DNA of 15,620 bases from contig CAJUTJ010000173.1 of NCBI GenBank assembly GCA_910589655.1, positions 1 to 15,620 on the forward strand. Reading direction: 5' to 3'. The notes below the pieces were generated by a model. That model did not search any database and was not told where the DNA came from. It saw only the letters and a list, made by a program, of their open reading frames with translations. A program made the translations under genes and the position numbers. This stretch comes from an uncultured Acetatifactor sp. Its GTDB lineage: Bacteria > Bacillota > Clostridia > Lachnospirales > Lachnospiraceae. Below are positions 7,424 through 13,061 of this stretch, in pieces. Each line of letters starts with the position of its first letter. Position 1 is the first letter of the stretch.

Positions 7424-7476
7424 AAAAAGGACTAAATCAGAAAATGGTTACACCATAATGCTGATAAGTCCTTTTT
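7424..7476. terminator. Long hairpin with T run, contains GGTTACACC motif
   Basis: Outer perfect 10-bp arms AAAAAGGACT (7424-7433) and AGTCCTTTTT (7467-7476), inner ATCAG/CTGAT, and a loop region carrying ATGGTTACACCAT (7444-7456), itself a small palindrome. It ends in TTTTT, so it could terminate transcription on either strand. No intact gene abuts it; it starts directly after the target duplication of the IS remnant. Confidence 0.45.
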
Positions 7477-7491
7477 GCCGCTGAATAGCTA

Positions 7492-7516
7492 GGTTTCATG
7501 GTTACACCATGAAACC
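7492..7516. repeat. Perfect 10-bp hairpin sharing the GGTTACACC motif
   Basis: GGTTTCATGG, loop TTACA, CCATGAAACC. The apex repeats ATGGTTACACCAT (7498-7510), identical to the apex of the hairpin 54 bp upstream. Confidence 0.6.
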
Positions 7517-7558
7517 ATAATTATTATATGTCCATTAAAATCAGATAATAATTTAGGT

Positions 7559-7708
7559 GTGCAACTTGCAGTTTCTATTCCGGTATCATTTGTCCGGTAT
7601 CTGATTGGTTCCAAGGATTATTATGGTTTATACAAATTGTTTGAATCAAAATTATACAAAGGATTTGGGGAAATATGGAGGACAGATTTGGATTTAAAAG
7701 GCTCCTGA
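7559..7708 (+). pseudogene. Possible gene remnant, 49 codons
   Basis: From a GTG at 7559 to TGA at 7706 the frame reads like real protein: VSFVRYLIGSKDYYGLYKLF, then a segment with GFGEIWRTDLDLKG. It is rich in aromatic residues and charge-balanced, with no start-proximal ribosome site and an in-frame stop just upstream. I do not recognise the family. It may be the tail of a gene cut by rearrangement near the hairpins at 7424-7516, or chance. Confidence 0.3.
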
Positions 7709-7727
7709 AGTGAACATATATTCTATA

Positions 7728-7755
7728 TTGACATACTTATGTTATGTGATAAACT
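7728..7755 (+). promoter_or_regulatory. Orphan promoter-like site
   Basis: A perfect TTGACA (7728-7733), a 16-nt spacer and TAAACT (7750-7755). No plus-strand gene follows for more than 700 bp; transcription would run antisense to the DUF3800 fragment. It may be left from a lost gene. Confidence 0.3.
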
Positions 7756-7789
7756 TGAAGTAATGATACATATTAAGGTGTAACCATTT

Positions 7790-8167
7790 TTATGTAGCAT
7801 TTGCGGAAGGGTAAAGGGTGTAACCGTGACTTCTGCATATTTCAAGTTTTAATGGAAAGCTCAAAATAGACAACTTTTTCATTATGGTCTGTGAGTCAAT
7901 ATATAGAGTTCCCCTTGTTAATAACCTATAATAGCATATTTGCAAATACTTGTTTTCTGATTGATTGCGTGGTTCAATATAAAATGAACCAATAGCATTA
8001 TTCTCAACCAGAAAATGTACAAAGTTTTCTAAAATTGTCTGTAAGGCTATATCATAAATGTCATTTGTTTTGTTATAATGCATATTTTTATATTTATTTG
8101 TGTCTATTGATGCAACAAAAACATTTATCTTTAAGCTCATATTGTACCCTCTGCAGATCCAATTCAT
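7790..8167 (-). pseudogene. DUF3800-family fragment, truncated at both ends
   Basis: The central part, VFVASIDTNKYKN, then ENFVHFLVENNAIGSFYIEP and CYYRLLTRGTLYI, follows the order expected for DUF3800 proteins, whose middle holds such strands and the G-T-Y-I step. The N-terminal YIDESG motif is absent: upstream minus-strand sequence does not supply it in any frame. After SFPLKLE the usual GLQLAD ending is replaced by unrelated residues, exactly where a GGTTACACC motif begins (7817-7827). DUF3800 proteins are RNase-H-like and often found near mobile elements or defence genes. ATGs at 8167 (GAAGAGGT just upstream) and 8140 (AGAGGG 6 nt upstream) could still allow expression of a truncated product. 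Confidence 0.6.
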
Positions 8168-8348
8168 ACCTCTTCACTCCTGCGGCTTCCTCCTTACCTT
8201 TAACAATCAGAATGTTCTTGACGGAAATTGTTATGTGTCCAATGGCGGCTGCAGTTGTTAATGGAGCATATGATGACATCCAGCTATGTTTGCCCCTCAT
8301 TGGACATCCACTTATCAAAAGACACATTTCATAGGCAAATTATCCAAA
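8168..8348. other. Non-coding stretch with an inverted pair
   Basis: No convincing gene is seen on either strand; short open frames overlap each other without ribosome sites. The only structure is GTCCAATG (near 8236) and CATTGGAC (near 8299), a perfect 8-bp inverted pair about 55 bp apart. Confidence 0.4.
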
Positions 8349-8480
8349 GTTACTGTTCACTTCGTTCGCAGCAACCTATGCACAGAATCGCAAAACAGCG
8401 ATTTCGCGCATGTCTGTCTCGGGTTTATCACGCAGAAACAGCGTGAAAATACCTCGCGGCGACGGCGAGTGAACAATAAC
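8349..8480. repeat. 132-bp inverted-repeat unit (order Y then X)
   Basis: Terminal GTTACTGTTCAC (8349-8360) and GTGAACAATAAC (8469-8480) are inverted repeats with one mismatch. Three internal hairpins follow: AATCGC/GCGATT (8386-8403), TCACGC/GCGTGA (8428-8446) and CTCGC/GCGAG (8453-8469). The first 27 nt and last 40 nt match the end and the start, respectively, of the block at 1935-2158. It is compact, non-coding and MITE-like or REP-like. Confidence 0.75.
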
Positions 8481-8531
8481 AAGCAACACACATAGCACTT
8501 TGACAATTCAATAGACTTTATACTCTGGTTA

Positions 8532-8540
8532 TGATATACT
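8532..8540 (+). promoter_or_regulatory. Extended -10 of the coiled-coil gene
   Basis: TGATATACT fits TGnTATAAT. TAGACT, 17 nt upstream of TATACT, is a weak -35 (4/6). The leader to the ATG at 8564 would be only about 17 nt, just enough for the AGGAGG. Confidence 0.5.
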
Positions 8541-8563
8541 TTTTCTACAGGAGGTACAAGCAT

Positions 8564-8875
8564 ATGACCGATAGTGAAAAGCTCGACAAGTTAATAGAAA
8601 CGGTAGGCCAAATGCAAGAACGCTTTGACAAGATTGATGGCAGGCTTGATAAGATGGATGGCAGGCTTGATAAGATGGATGGCAGGCTTGATAAGATGGA
8701 TAGCCGTTTAGGTGTTATGGAAGTCAAGCAAAATAGAATGCAGGAGCAATTAACTGAATTACAGCTTGCACAAAAGCTTTTTGAACTCAATACCAATAAA
8801 AAACTTGCAAGATTACAAGATGGTATGGACACGATAGAAGAAATCCTTAAAATAAATGAGCTCATACCAAGATAG
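8564..8875 (+). CDS. Heptad-repeat coiled-coil protein
   Basis: A 103-residue soluble protein that should form a long parallel coiled coil from near its start (LDKLIETVGQMQERF) to its end. Residues about 20-47 are near-identical heptads, (L/F)DK(I/M)DGR repeated four times. It matches no enzyme family; similar small proteins of Clostridia are annotated as hypothetical. The ATG at 8564 has a strong AGGAGG 9 nt upstream; an in-frame ATG at 8531 overlaps the promoter and is unlikely. The stop is followed within 2-5 bp by an 8-bp microsatellite and then a terminator. It could multimerise or tether a partner, but no partner is visible. Confidence 0.75.
   Translation: MTDSEKLDKLIETVGQMQERFDKIDGRLDKMDGRLDKMDGRLDKMDSRLGVMEVKQNRMQEQLTELQLAQKLFELNTNKKLARLQDGMDTIEEILKINELIPR
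8642..8704 (+). repeat. 21-bp tandem repeat inside the coiled-coil gene
   Basis: Three units of 21 bp (8642, 8663, 8684), the first two identical and the third with one change, follow a more diverged unit. Each encodes one heptad, so unit gain or loss keeps the frame and changes coil length by about 1 nm. Confidence 0.85.
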
Positions 8876-8877
8876 CC

Positions 8878-8967
8878 CCACATAACCACATAACCACATA
8901 ACCACATAACCACATAACCACATAACCACATAACCACATAACCACATAACCACATAACCACATAACC
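8878..8967. repeat. CATAACCA 8-bp microsatellite
   Basis: Ten full identical units of CATAACCA (8881-8960) with a partial unit at each end. It begins right after the coiled-coil stop codon (8873-8875) and ends about 20 bp before the terminator, so it lies in the 3' untranslated region. It is not in a gene on either strand; the minus-strand frame across it is low-complexity and artefactual. Confidence 0.95.
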
Positions 8968-8985
8968 GATTATATCACGAATCAG

Positions 8986-9027
8986 AGTGTAAAGTTTATT
9001 GAATTGCCAAAAGCTTTACACTTTTTT
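8986..9027 (+). terminator. Rho-independent terminator of the coiled-coil gene
   Basis: AGTGTAAAG (8986-8994) pairs fully with CTTTACACT (9014-9022) across a 19-nt loop and is followed by TTTTT. Confidence 0.75.
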
Positions 9028-9060
9028 ATTTAGGAGATTATGGGACTGCAAATAAAGTTG

Positions 9061-9097
9061 TTGATTTCTTTCGTACAAAATGTATACTCATTGTACG
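9061..9097 (+). promoter_or_regulatory. Promoter with operator-like palindrome
   Basis: TTGATT (9061-9066), a 16-nt spacer and TATACT (9083-9088) form a promoter. CGTACAA (9072-9078) and TTGTACG (9091-9097), perfect inverted half-sites, straddle the -10. Such a site suits autoregulation by the adjacent ribbon-helix-helix protein, which is now broken. The same promoter could read on into the DUF6809-like gene. Confidence 0.5.
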
Positions 9098-9118
9098 GAA
9101 GAAAAGTGAGGTGATTAA

Positions 9119-9259
9119 TCGAATCCGAAAACAGGAAGACTGCACTCCGATAATCCAAAGTATGTCCGTATTAAAGCAAGAATGACTGCAAAAGACTTTG
9201 AACAACCGGAATACTGCTGTAAGATTACCGAAAAACTGCGGTATGGGATTGTAAGGTGA
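9119..9259 (+). pseudogene. Broken ribbon-helix-helix regulator gene
   Basis: The frame reads NPKTGRLHSDNPKYVRIKAR, then MTAKDFEQPEYCCKITEK and RYGI. This is the pattern of small Arc/CopG-like proteins (NPKxGRPxSDNPK, basic beta strand, then MTxxxxxxLxxCC, R..V.RxGI). No usable start codon remains: GAGGTGA at the expected ribosome-site position is followed by ATCGAATCC where ATGAATCC would be expected, consistent with one inserted C. Helix 2 is also shortened (the residues normally before RYGI are missing) and the frame stops early. Family members repress their own operons or act as antitoxin-type DNA binders. Confidence 0.55.
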
Positions 9260-9310
9260 AGTATAGATGCTGTCTATGCAAAACAATCTCGAAAACAATT
9301 AAGGCAGGAA

Positions 9311-9335
9311 GCGGCGACAGTGAGTGAACAGCAAC
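9311..9335. repeat. Truncated copy of repeat module X
   Basis: A 21-nt stretch (9311-9331) is identical to 1950-1970, ending with GTGAACAGCAAC (9324-9335), the conserved terminus of the X module. The partner module Y is absent. Confidence 0.6.
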
Positions 9336-9377
9336 ACTGTCCGGACATAACATTAACAGAAGAAAGGAAGCAATATA

Positions 9378-9689
9378 GTGAGCGTTATGGAAGAATTATA
9401 TCTTGGGAACATCCGTCCTGAATCAGATATAGCCCAACGCAGCCCGTCTTTTGCCAAAGCTATAGAACGTGAGGAACAGCGGTCAAGGGAATTTGTGGAC
9501 ACTCTTAACGGCAACAGCAAGGAATTATTTGAAAAGTTCTGCAATTCACGAGCCAAACTTGATGAAATAGCGCAGTATGAAATATTTAGCTATGCCTTGA
9601 AATTTGGCATAAGGCTTATGACAGAAATATTCTTTGGAAGTGACGTCTTCTCCGGTGATGGAGAAATTGACAAAAACAGCCGAATATAA
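9378..9689 (+). CDS. DUF6809-like small protein
   Basis: A 103-residue cytosolic protein. The N-terminus MEELYLGNIRPES and the centre SKELFEKFCNSRAKLDEIAQ, followed by FSYALKFGIRLMTEIF, match what I recall of the DUF6809 family found in Clostridia, often near mobile elements: EELYxGNI..., a helical middle with KELFEK, then F.YGF+LG.RLM.E. Function is unknown. It is probably all helical. GTG at 9378 is taken as start, because AAGGAAG lies 7 nt upstream; the ATG at 9387 is 16 nt from that site and would cut residues normally before EELY. A terminator follows at once. It may have been co-transcribed with the broken regulator gene 118 bp upstream. Confidence 0.7.
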   Translation: MSVMEELYLGNIRPESDIAQRSPSFAKAIEREEQRSREFVDTLNGNSKELFEKFCNSRAKLDEIAQYEIFSYALKFGIRLMTEIFFGSDVFSGDGEIDKNSRI

Positions 9690-9697
9690 ACTACTAT

Positions 9698-9737
9698 AAA
9701 GGAACAGGCCATATGCAAAAACAGGCTGTTCCTTTTT
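9698..9737 (+). terminator. Terminator of the DUF6809-like gene
   Basis: AAAGGAACAG (9698-9707) pairs perfectly with CTGTTCCTTT (9726-9735), loop 18 nt, followed by further T residues. It starts 9 bp after the stop codon. Confidence 0.8.
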
Positions 9738-9766
9738 GATGTCATATACTATTTCCACTTGCTTTC

Positions 9767-9849
9767 CACACTTCCAAACATGCCGCCATCGGCGGCACAA
9801 ACAATTTATGAACTGGTGCAAGGCCGGAAGAATCCGCTCACGGATTCTT
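9767..9849. repeat. Structured direct repeat, copy A
   Basis: An 83-bp unit resembling 9938-10019. It contains TGCCGCC/GGCGGCA (9781-9797, 3-nt loop) and AAGAATCCG/CGGATTCTT (9828-9849, loop CTCA). The link GCAAGGCCGGAAGAAT is identical in both copies. Confidence 0.75.
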
Positions 9850-9952
9850 ACAACTGCTTTAGCTGTTTGGGAAGAAGCTCTGCACCGCAGAGCGTGAAAT
9901 CACTTAGCGAGGTCTTTTCAAGCTTAGTGATTTCCTTCACACTTCCAGACAT
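9848..9952 (-). CDS. Uncertain 34-residue open frame inside the composite repeat
   Basis: Between ATG 9952 and TAA 9848 the minus strand encodes a 34-residue peptide: MSGSVKEITKLEKTSLSDF, then TLCGAELLPKQLKQL. The composition looks protein-like and the frame stays open upstream to about 10030. There is no Shine-Dalgarno site, and the frame runs through several hairpins (9877-9893, 9896-9934). It may be a remnant of a longer gene or only a by-product of the repeat; I am unsure. Confidence 0.25.
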   Translation of the reverse strand: MSGSVKEITKLEKTSLSDFTLCGAELLPKQLKQL

Positions 9953-10019
9953 GCCGACACAGCCGGCACAAACAATCAATGAATGCCGCAAGGCCGGAAG
10001 AATCGCGCAAGCGATTCTT
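9938..10019. repeat. Structured direct repeat, copy B
   Basis: An 82-bp unit homologous to 9767-9849. The terminal hairpin is AAGAATCGC/GCGATTCTT (9998-10019, loop GCAA). Relative to copy A two adjacent base pairs are swapped on both arms, so the stem is kept while the sequence changes. Confidence 0.75.
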
Positions 10020-10021
10020 CG

Positions 10022-10105
10022 AGGAATGATTTAGTTTCTCTTAGGTTGTGTACAAAGAGGGGTGTTTACACACCCTCTTTACAACCTTAGAGAAACTTCA
10101 TTCCT
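10022..10105. repeat. 84-bp near-perfect hairpin
   Basis: Four paired blocks: AGGAATGA with TCATTCCT (8 bp), AGTTTCTCT with AGAGAAACT (9 bp), AGGTTGT with ACAACCT (7 bp), and AAAGAGGG with CCCTCTTT (8 bp). They are broken by a TTT bulge, one mismatch and a GTAC bulge. The apex adds GTGT/ACAC. It directly follows direct-repeat copy B. Without a T run it is not a classical terminator. It lies downstream of the minus-strand acyltransferase gene, whose transcript would contain it. Confidence 0.8.
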
Positions 10106-10152
10106 TTCATACTTAATACCAAGGACAAAAGGTCAAAATAACAACTCTATGT

Positions 10153-10896
10153 TCAGAACAGCACCCGGCAGATTAACATACTTATCGGTTGATGAAGCAG
10201 ATAAATCCAGATCGTTCTGCTCCCTATGGCAGACAGAAAGGGGATTTTTCTGCACGCTATGCGCTGCCATTTTTCATGCCTCATAAATATTTCACGGAAA
10301 AAGTATCCGCAGAGATATAAGAATATCCAAGGAACTACGGGAAAATAGTCGCTGGATCGAAATTCCGGAAACGGAAACCCAAATGGTGTCAATATTTTTA
10401 CGGAATAAAAAATATCCGGAACCGGTATCTGCAGAAAAGCTCCCACCCCCACAAAGCCATGCTGTATCTGCTTGCAAAAAATAAACAAAAAAGCGCTGCT
10501 TCCCAAACCGAAAACCGGCGGAATACGTTTAAACGGCTTTTGAAGCGGAAACATCAACAAGACGGCAAAACCCATAAAATTCAATATGCCGAACCATATG
10601 GTTTCCGAGGGGATTACAATCAGCGTAATCAGCGATATCATAAAACCGTAAAAATGAAAGCGCAGTCCCCGTCGCAGGTTTCCCTCCTTTCCCCATGTCC
10701 AGACGAATCCTGAGATAAATATAAAAGTCTGGCAAATCATCTGCTGCCAAAGACGAATCACCGGCAGCCCGTACCACAACGGATTCTTTCCGTAAATCAT
10801 AAAGACATCATACCAAAAGTGAAATATCGCCATATTGATTATGGCAAGCCCTCTCACACCGTCAATGAAATAATACCGTACCCCTTTTTCCCGCAT
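10153..10896 (-). CDS. Membrane acyltransferase, DUF1624/HGSNAT-like
   Basis: A 247-residue multipass membrane protein. The N-terminal RYYFIDGVRGLAIINMAIFH, followed by FWYD (residues 7-30), is the signature of the heparan-alpha-glucosaminide N-acetyltransferase catalytic domain family (DUF1624), with the conserved RG and the His26 and Asp30 positions expected near the active site. About seven hydrophobic segments follow, including CQTFIFISGFVW and WIFLYLCGYFFRE, and a C-terminal SRTIWIYLLHQPI typical of these proteins. They move acyl groups across the membrane onto glycans or wall polymers; the acceptor here is unknown. AAGGAGG lies 6 nt before the ATG. An extended -10 TGTTACAAT is seen at 10946-10954. 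It is transcribed in the same direction as the sensor kinase pair upstream, 243 bp away. Confidence 0.85.
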   Translation of the reverse strand: MREKGVRYYFIDGVRGLAIINMAIFHFWYDVFMIYGKNPLWYGLPVIRLWQQMICQTFIFISGFVWTWGKEGNLRRGLRFHFYGFMISLITLIVIPSETIWFGILNFMGFAVLLMFPLQKPFKRIPPVFGLGSSAFLFIFCKQIQHGFVGVGAFLQIPVPDIFYSVKILTPFGFPFPEFRSSDYFPVVPWIFLYLCGYFFREIFMRHEKWQRIACRKIPFLSAIGSRTIWIYLLHQPISMLICRVLF

Positions 10897-10945
10897 TGGA
10901 ATCCTCCTTGTAAAACGTTCTCTCGCAGATCAATCAGCTGCAAAG

Positions 10946-10954
10946 ATTGTAACA
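10946..10954 (-). promoter_or_regulatory. Extended -10 of the acyltransferase gene
   Basis: The minus strand reads TGTTACAAT, a TGnTATAAT-like site about 50 nt upstream of the start. The -35 position (CCGTCA) is poor. Confidence 0.4.
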
Positions 10955-11053
10955 AAAAGTATCTCCTATGACGGTATCTGGGAAAAATTGATGCTCTTCC
11001 GGGAAAAAATAAGAAAACCACCCCTTAGGAGTAGGCAAAGACGCACTTTCCGT

Positions 11054-11081
11054 TTCCGCTGCAAAACTGTATTTTGCGGAA
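11054..11081. other. Hairpin after the sensor kinase gene
   Basis: TTCCG-CTG-CAAAA pairs with TTTTGCGGAA, loop CTGTA, with a 3-nt bulge. It lies about 60 bp past the kinase stop codon on the minus strand. The lack of a T run makes it a weak terminator or a processing signal. The rest of 10955-11139 shows no gene. Confidence 0.4.
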
Positions 11082-11139
11082 CATCCGGTCAGTGCTTGAG
11101 ATCTGAAGAAGAGCCGATTACCGAAAACACAATTAAATC

Positions 11140-12216
11140 TCAGCGGGAATCCGCCTTCTCCAGATATAAAAGAACACTGGCGTGAAAAGCACCCTCACAA
11201 TTCGTTGTCGTCAGGCTTCCGTGATACTTTTCTGTAATCCGGCGGATATTTTTCAGACCAAACCCATGCATTTCAGAATCTCTTGATGCAGAGCCGGGAA
11301 GAGAAAATTTGTTCTGAGTACTGATACAGAGAACTCCACGGTCATATTTCATCAAAAAGTACAATGACGGTTCCGCCACCTCTGCCAGAGCATTCATGGC
11401 ATTTTCAAAGAGATTACTTAGAATCACATTGATATCGAAGGCGGGAATCTCCAAATGCTCCGGGATCTGAATCTTCCAGTCAATTTCTATCCCCGATTCC
11501 TTTGCTCTGGAAATCAAGTAATTCAAGATACCGTCAATTTTTTCATTTCCGGAATCAACAAATTGCTCGTTGTTTTCCATAAAAGCTCCCATGGACGTAA
11601 GATATTCCAATGCGGCTTCCTTCTCCTCGCCCATTATCATATCATTAAGCATTTTTATATGATGTTTCATATCATGCTTCAGGGAACGGACATTTTGCTG
11701 CGACTGCCTGATTATGGCAAATTGGTTCTCATACATACGAAACTCCTGCTCCAGCCGCCCGCGCTCCCTCTCCTGTCGCGAGCTCTCCGCTTTTTCCCAA
11801 GCAAGAACCAAAATCCCCAGTAATATGCTGTCGGCTGCAGTGGCCGCCAAATACCGGAAGGCATCCACAGGAAAAGAAAAAAGGGCATTCACAATGCCCC
11901 ACTTTCCAACCCAGTACAGAAAAGGTAATGACACAGCCATCAGCAAACGCCGCATCATTCCGCCCTGATAGCAAAATGACAAAACGAATAAAACCGGAAT
12001 TTCCACTAAAAAAAGGAAAAAATCCAGCAGCATAACCTCCTGTCCCGCCGGAATCATGCATCTATTTATGCCCTCAAACATCCATAACGCGGTAAACAGA
12101 ACTGCCGCAAGCCTTTTGGACACTCTATACTTACCGATACAGGCCCGCAAAGCCCGCATATAAAGGCAGATATGTGCCGCCTCCAATAGTATAATCAGGA
12201 GTTCCGCGATGGCCAC
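11140..12216 (-). CDS. GHKL sensor histidine kinase (AgrC-like)
   Basis: A 358-residue membrane sensor kinase. Residues 1 to about 140 contain five or six hydrophobic segments with short loops, an input domain as in AgrC/LytS-type kinases. A coiled linker (145-175) leads to the phosphoacceptor motif SLKHDMKHHI with His181. The C-terminal GHKL ATPase has the N box NLFENAMNA (268-276) and G box HGFGLKNI (317-324). Members phosphorylate a LytTR-type regulator in response to peptides or envelope signals. It starts with GTG at 12216, 4 nt after the regulator's stop, with GGGGTGA overlapping that stop as ribosome site, so translation is coupled. No AgrB/AgrD-like peptide genes are present in the window. 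Confidence 0.88.
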   Translation of the reverse strand: MAIAELLIILLEAAHICLYMRALRACIGKYRVSKRLAAVLFTALWMFEGINRCMIPAGQEVMLLDFFLFLVEIPVLFVLSFCYQGGMMRRLLMAVSLPFLYWVGKWGIVNALFSFPVDAFRYLAATAADSILLGILVLAWEKAESSRQERERGRLEQEFRMYENQFAIIRQSQQNVRSLKHDMKHHIKMLNDMIMGEEKEAALEYLTSMGAFMENNEQFVDSGNEKIDGILNYLISRAKESGIEIDWKIQIPEHLEIPAFDINVILSNLFENAMNALAEVAEPSLYFLMKYDRGVLCISTQNKFSLPGSASRDSEMHGFGLKNIRRITEKYHGSLTTTNCEGAFHASVLLYLEKADSR

Positions 12217-12220
12217 AGGC

Positions 12221-12937
12221 TCACCCCTTTCGATATTTTTCGGTCAGGCTTTCTTTCATAGCCTTCCGATATTTCTGGCTGATAGGAAGAAGTGTGCCGT
12301 CCGTCATCTCCACGGAATCATAGTGATAGACAGAAATAAAGGATCCGTTCACAATATAAGACTTATGAATGACCCAGAATCCTTTTCCCTCCACCTGTCT
12401 CCACACTTCCCGCATAGCCCCGTAAAACTCCTTCTGACCGGAATCGGTGTGTATCTGAATCTTCTTACCACAACATGCAAAATACCGAATTTCTTCCAAG
12501 CAGAATCTGTACAAGGATTTTCCGGCATGGAAATAGAATTCTATTTTATCGGCTTTCTTCAATCTGATAAACTTTTCCAAGGCAGCGGCCACTTTCTCCT
12601 CCGTGACGGGCTTTATAAGGAAATCCAGCGGCCGCACCTGAAATAAACTCATGGCATAGGTCTCTTTGGAAGAAATGTATACAATGCTGATTTTCTCATT
12701 TCCCAGCTGCTCCCGTATCTGTCTGCCCACTTGAACACCGTCCAGCCGTACAAGCTGTATATCCAGAAAGACAAGGTCGAAGGAGCAGTCTTCCTGAACA
12801 GAACGGTAAAACGTTTCTCCCGAATAGAATACCTCCGTCTCTATCTGCAAAGCATTATGTCTTGCAAAGTCCAGTATCCTGTTTTCGATCTCGGAACAAG
12901 TGCCCGTTTCATCATCACATATGGCAATCCTGAGCAT
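12221..12937 (-). CDS. LytTR-family response regulator
   Basis: A 238-residue two-domain regulator. The receiver (1 to about 120) has acidic Asp8/Asp9, phosphoacceptor Asp59 in VFLDIQ, Ser89/Ser90 in YISSKE and Lys109 in FLIKP. The C-terminal LytTR DNA-binding domain (about 131-233) holds IRYFACCGKKIQIHT and the typical FWVIHKSYIVN (188-198). Such proteins bind paired direct repeats upstream of target promoters. Its cognate partner is the sensor kinase just downstream. GAGGAGG lies 4 nt before the ATG. The 124 bp upstream, before the Hsp70-like stop, holds no strong terminator, so read-through from the Hsp70-like gene is possible; a separate weak promoter is also possible. Confidence 0.92.
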   Translation of the reverse strand: MLRIAICDDETGTCSEIENRILDFARHNALQIETEVFYSGETFYRSVQEDCSFDLVFLDIQLVRLDGVQVGRQIREQLGNEKISIVYISSKETYAMSLFQVRPLDFLIKPVTEEKVAAALEKFIRLKKADKIEFYFHAGKSLYRFCLEEIRYFACCGKKIQIHTDSGQKEFYGAMREVWRQVEGKGFWVIHKSYIVNGSFISVYHYDSVEMTDGTLLPISQKYRKAMKESLTEKYRKG

Positions 12938-13061
12938 GGAACCTCCTCATCCCGCCTTCCTATACTATGCAGTCAAATTCAGCCAAGCAGTGCGATAAGC
13001 TTCCTGTCTGCCGAATGGCGGATGCAGCCATGACAAATCCCCGTGAGAGTCCCTCATACCC

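Noticed and set aside
8545..8961. A 138-residue minus-strand open frame with repeated MWLCGYVV
   Set aside because: It is a reading of the CATAACCA microsatellite and the antisense of the coiled-coil gene; no ribosome site or family match.
8881..8967. CRISPR or replication iterons
   Set aside because: The 8-bp units are directly abutting with no spacers and no replication gene nearby; a simple microsatellite explains them.
9767..10019. CRISPR array or integron attC sites
   Set aside because: Only two imperfect 83-bp copies are present, with no regular spacers, no cas genes and no integrase; the hairpins do not have the attC core layout.
10988..11185. A 65-residue plus-strand open frame
   Set aside because: It lacks a ribosome site and overlaps the 3' end of the sensor kinase; arginine-rich composition suggests chance.
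12209..12646. A 145-residue plus-strand open frame
   Set aside because: It is antisense to the LytTR regulator, which has complete conserved motifs.
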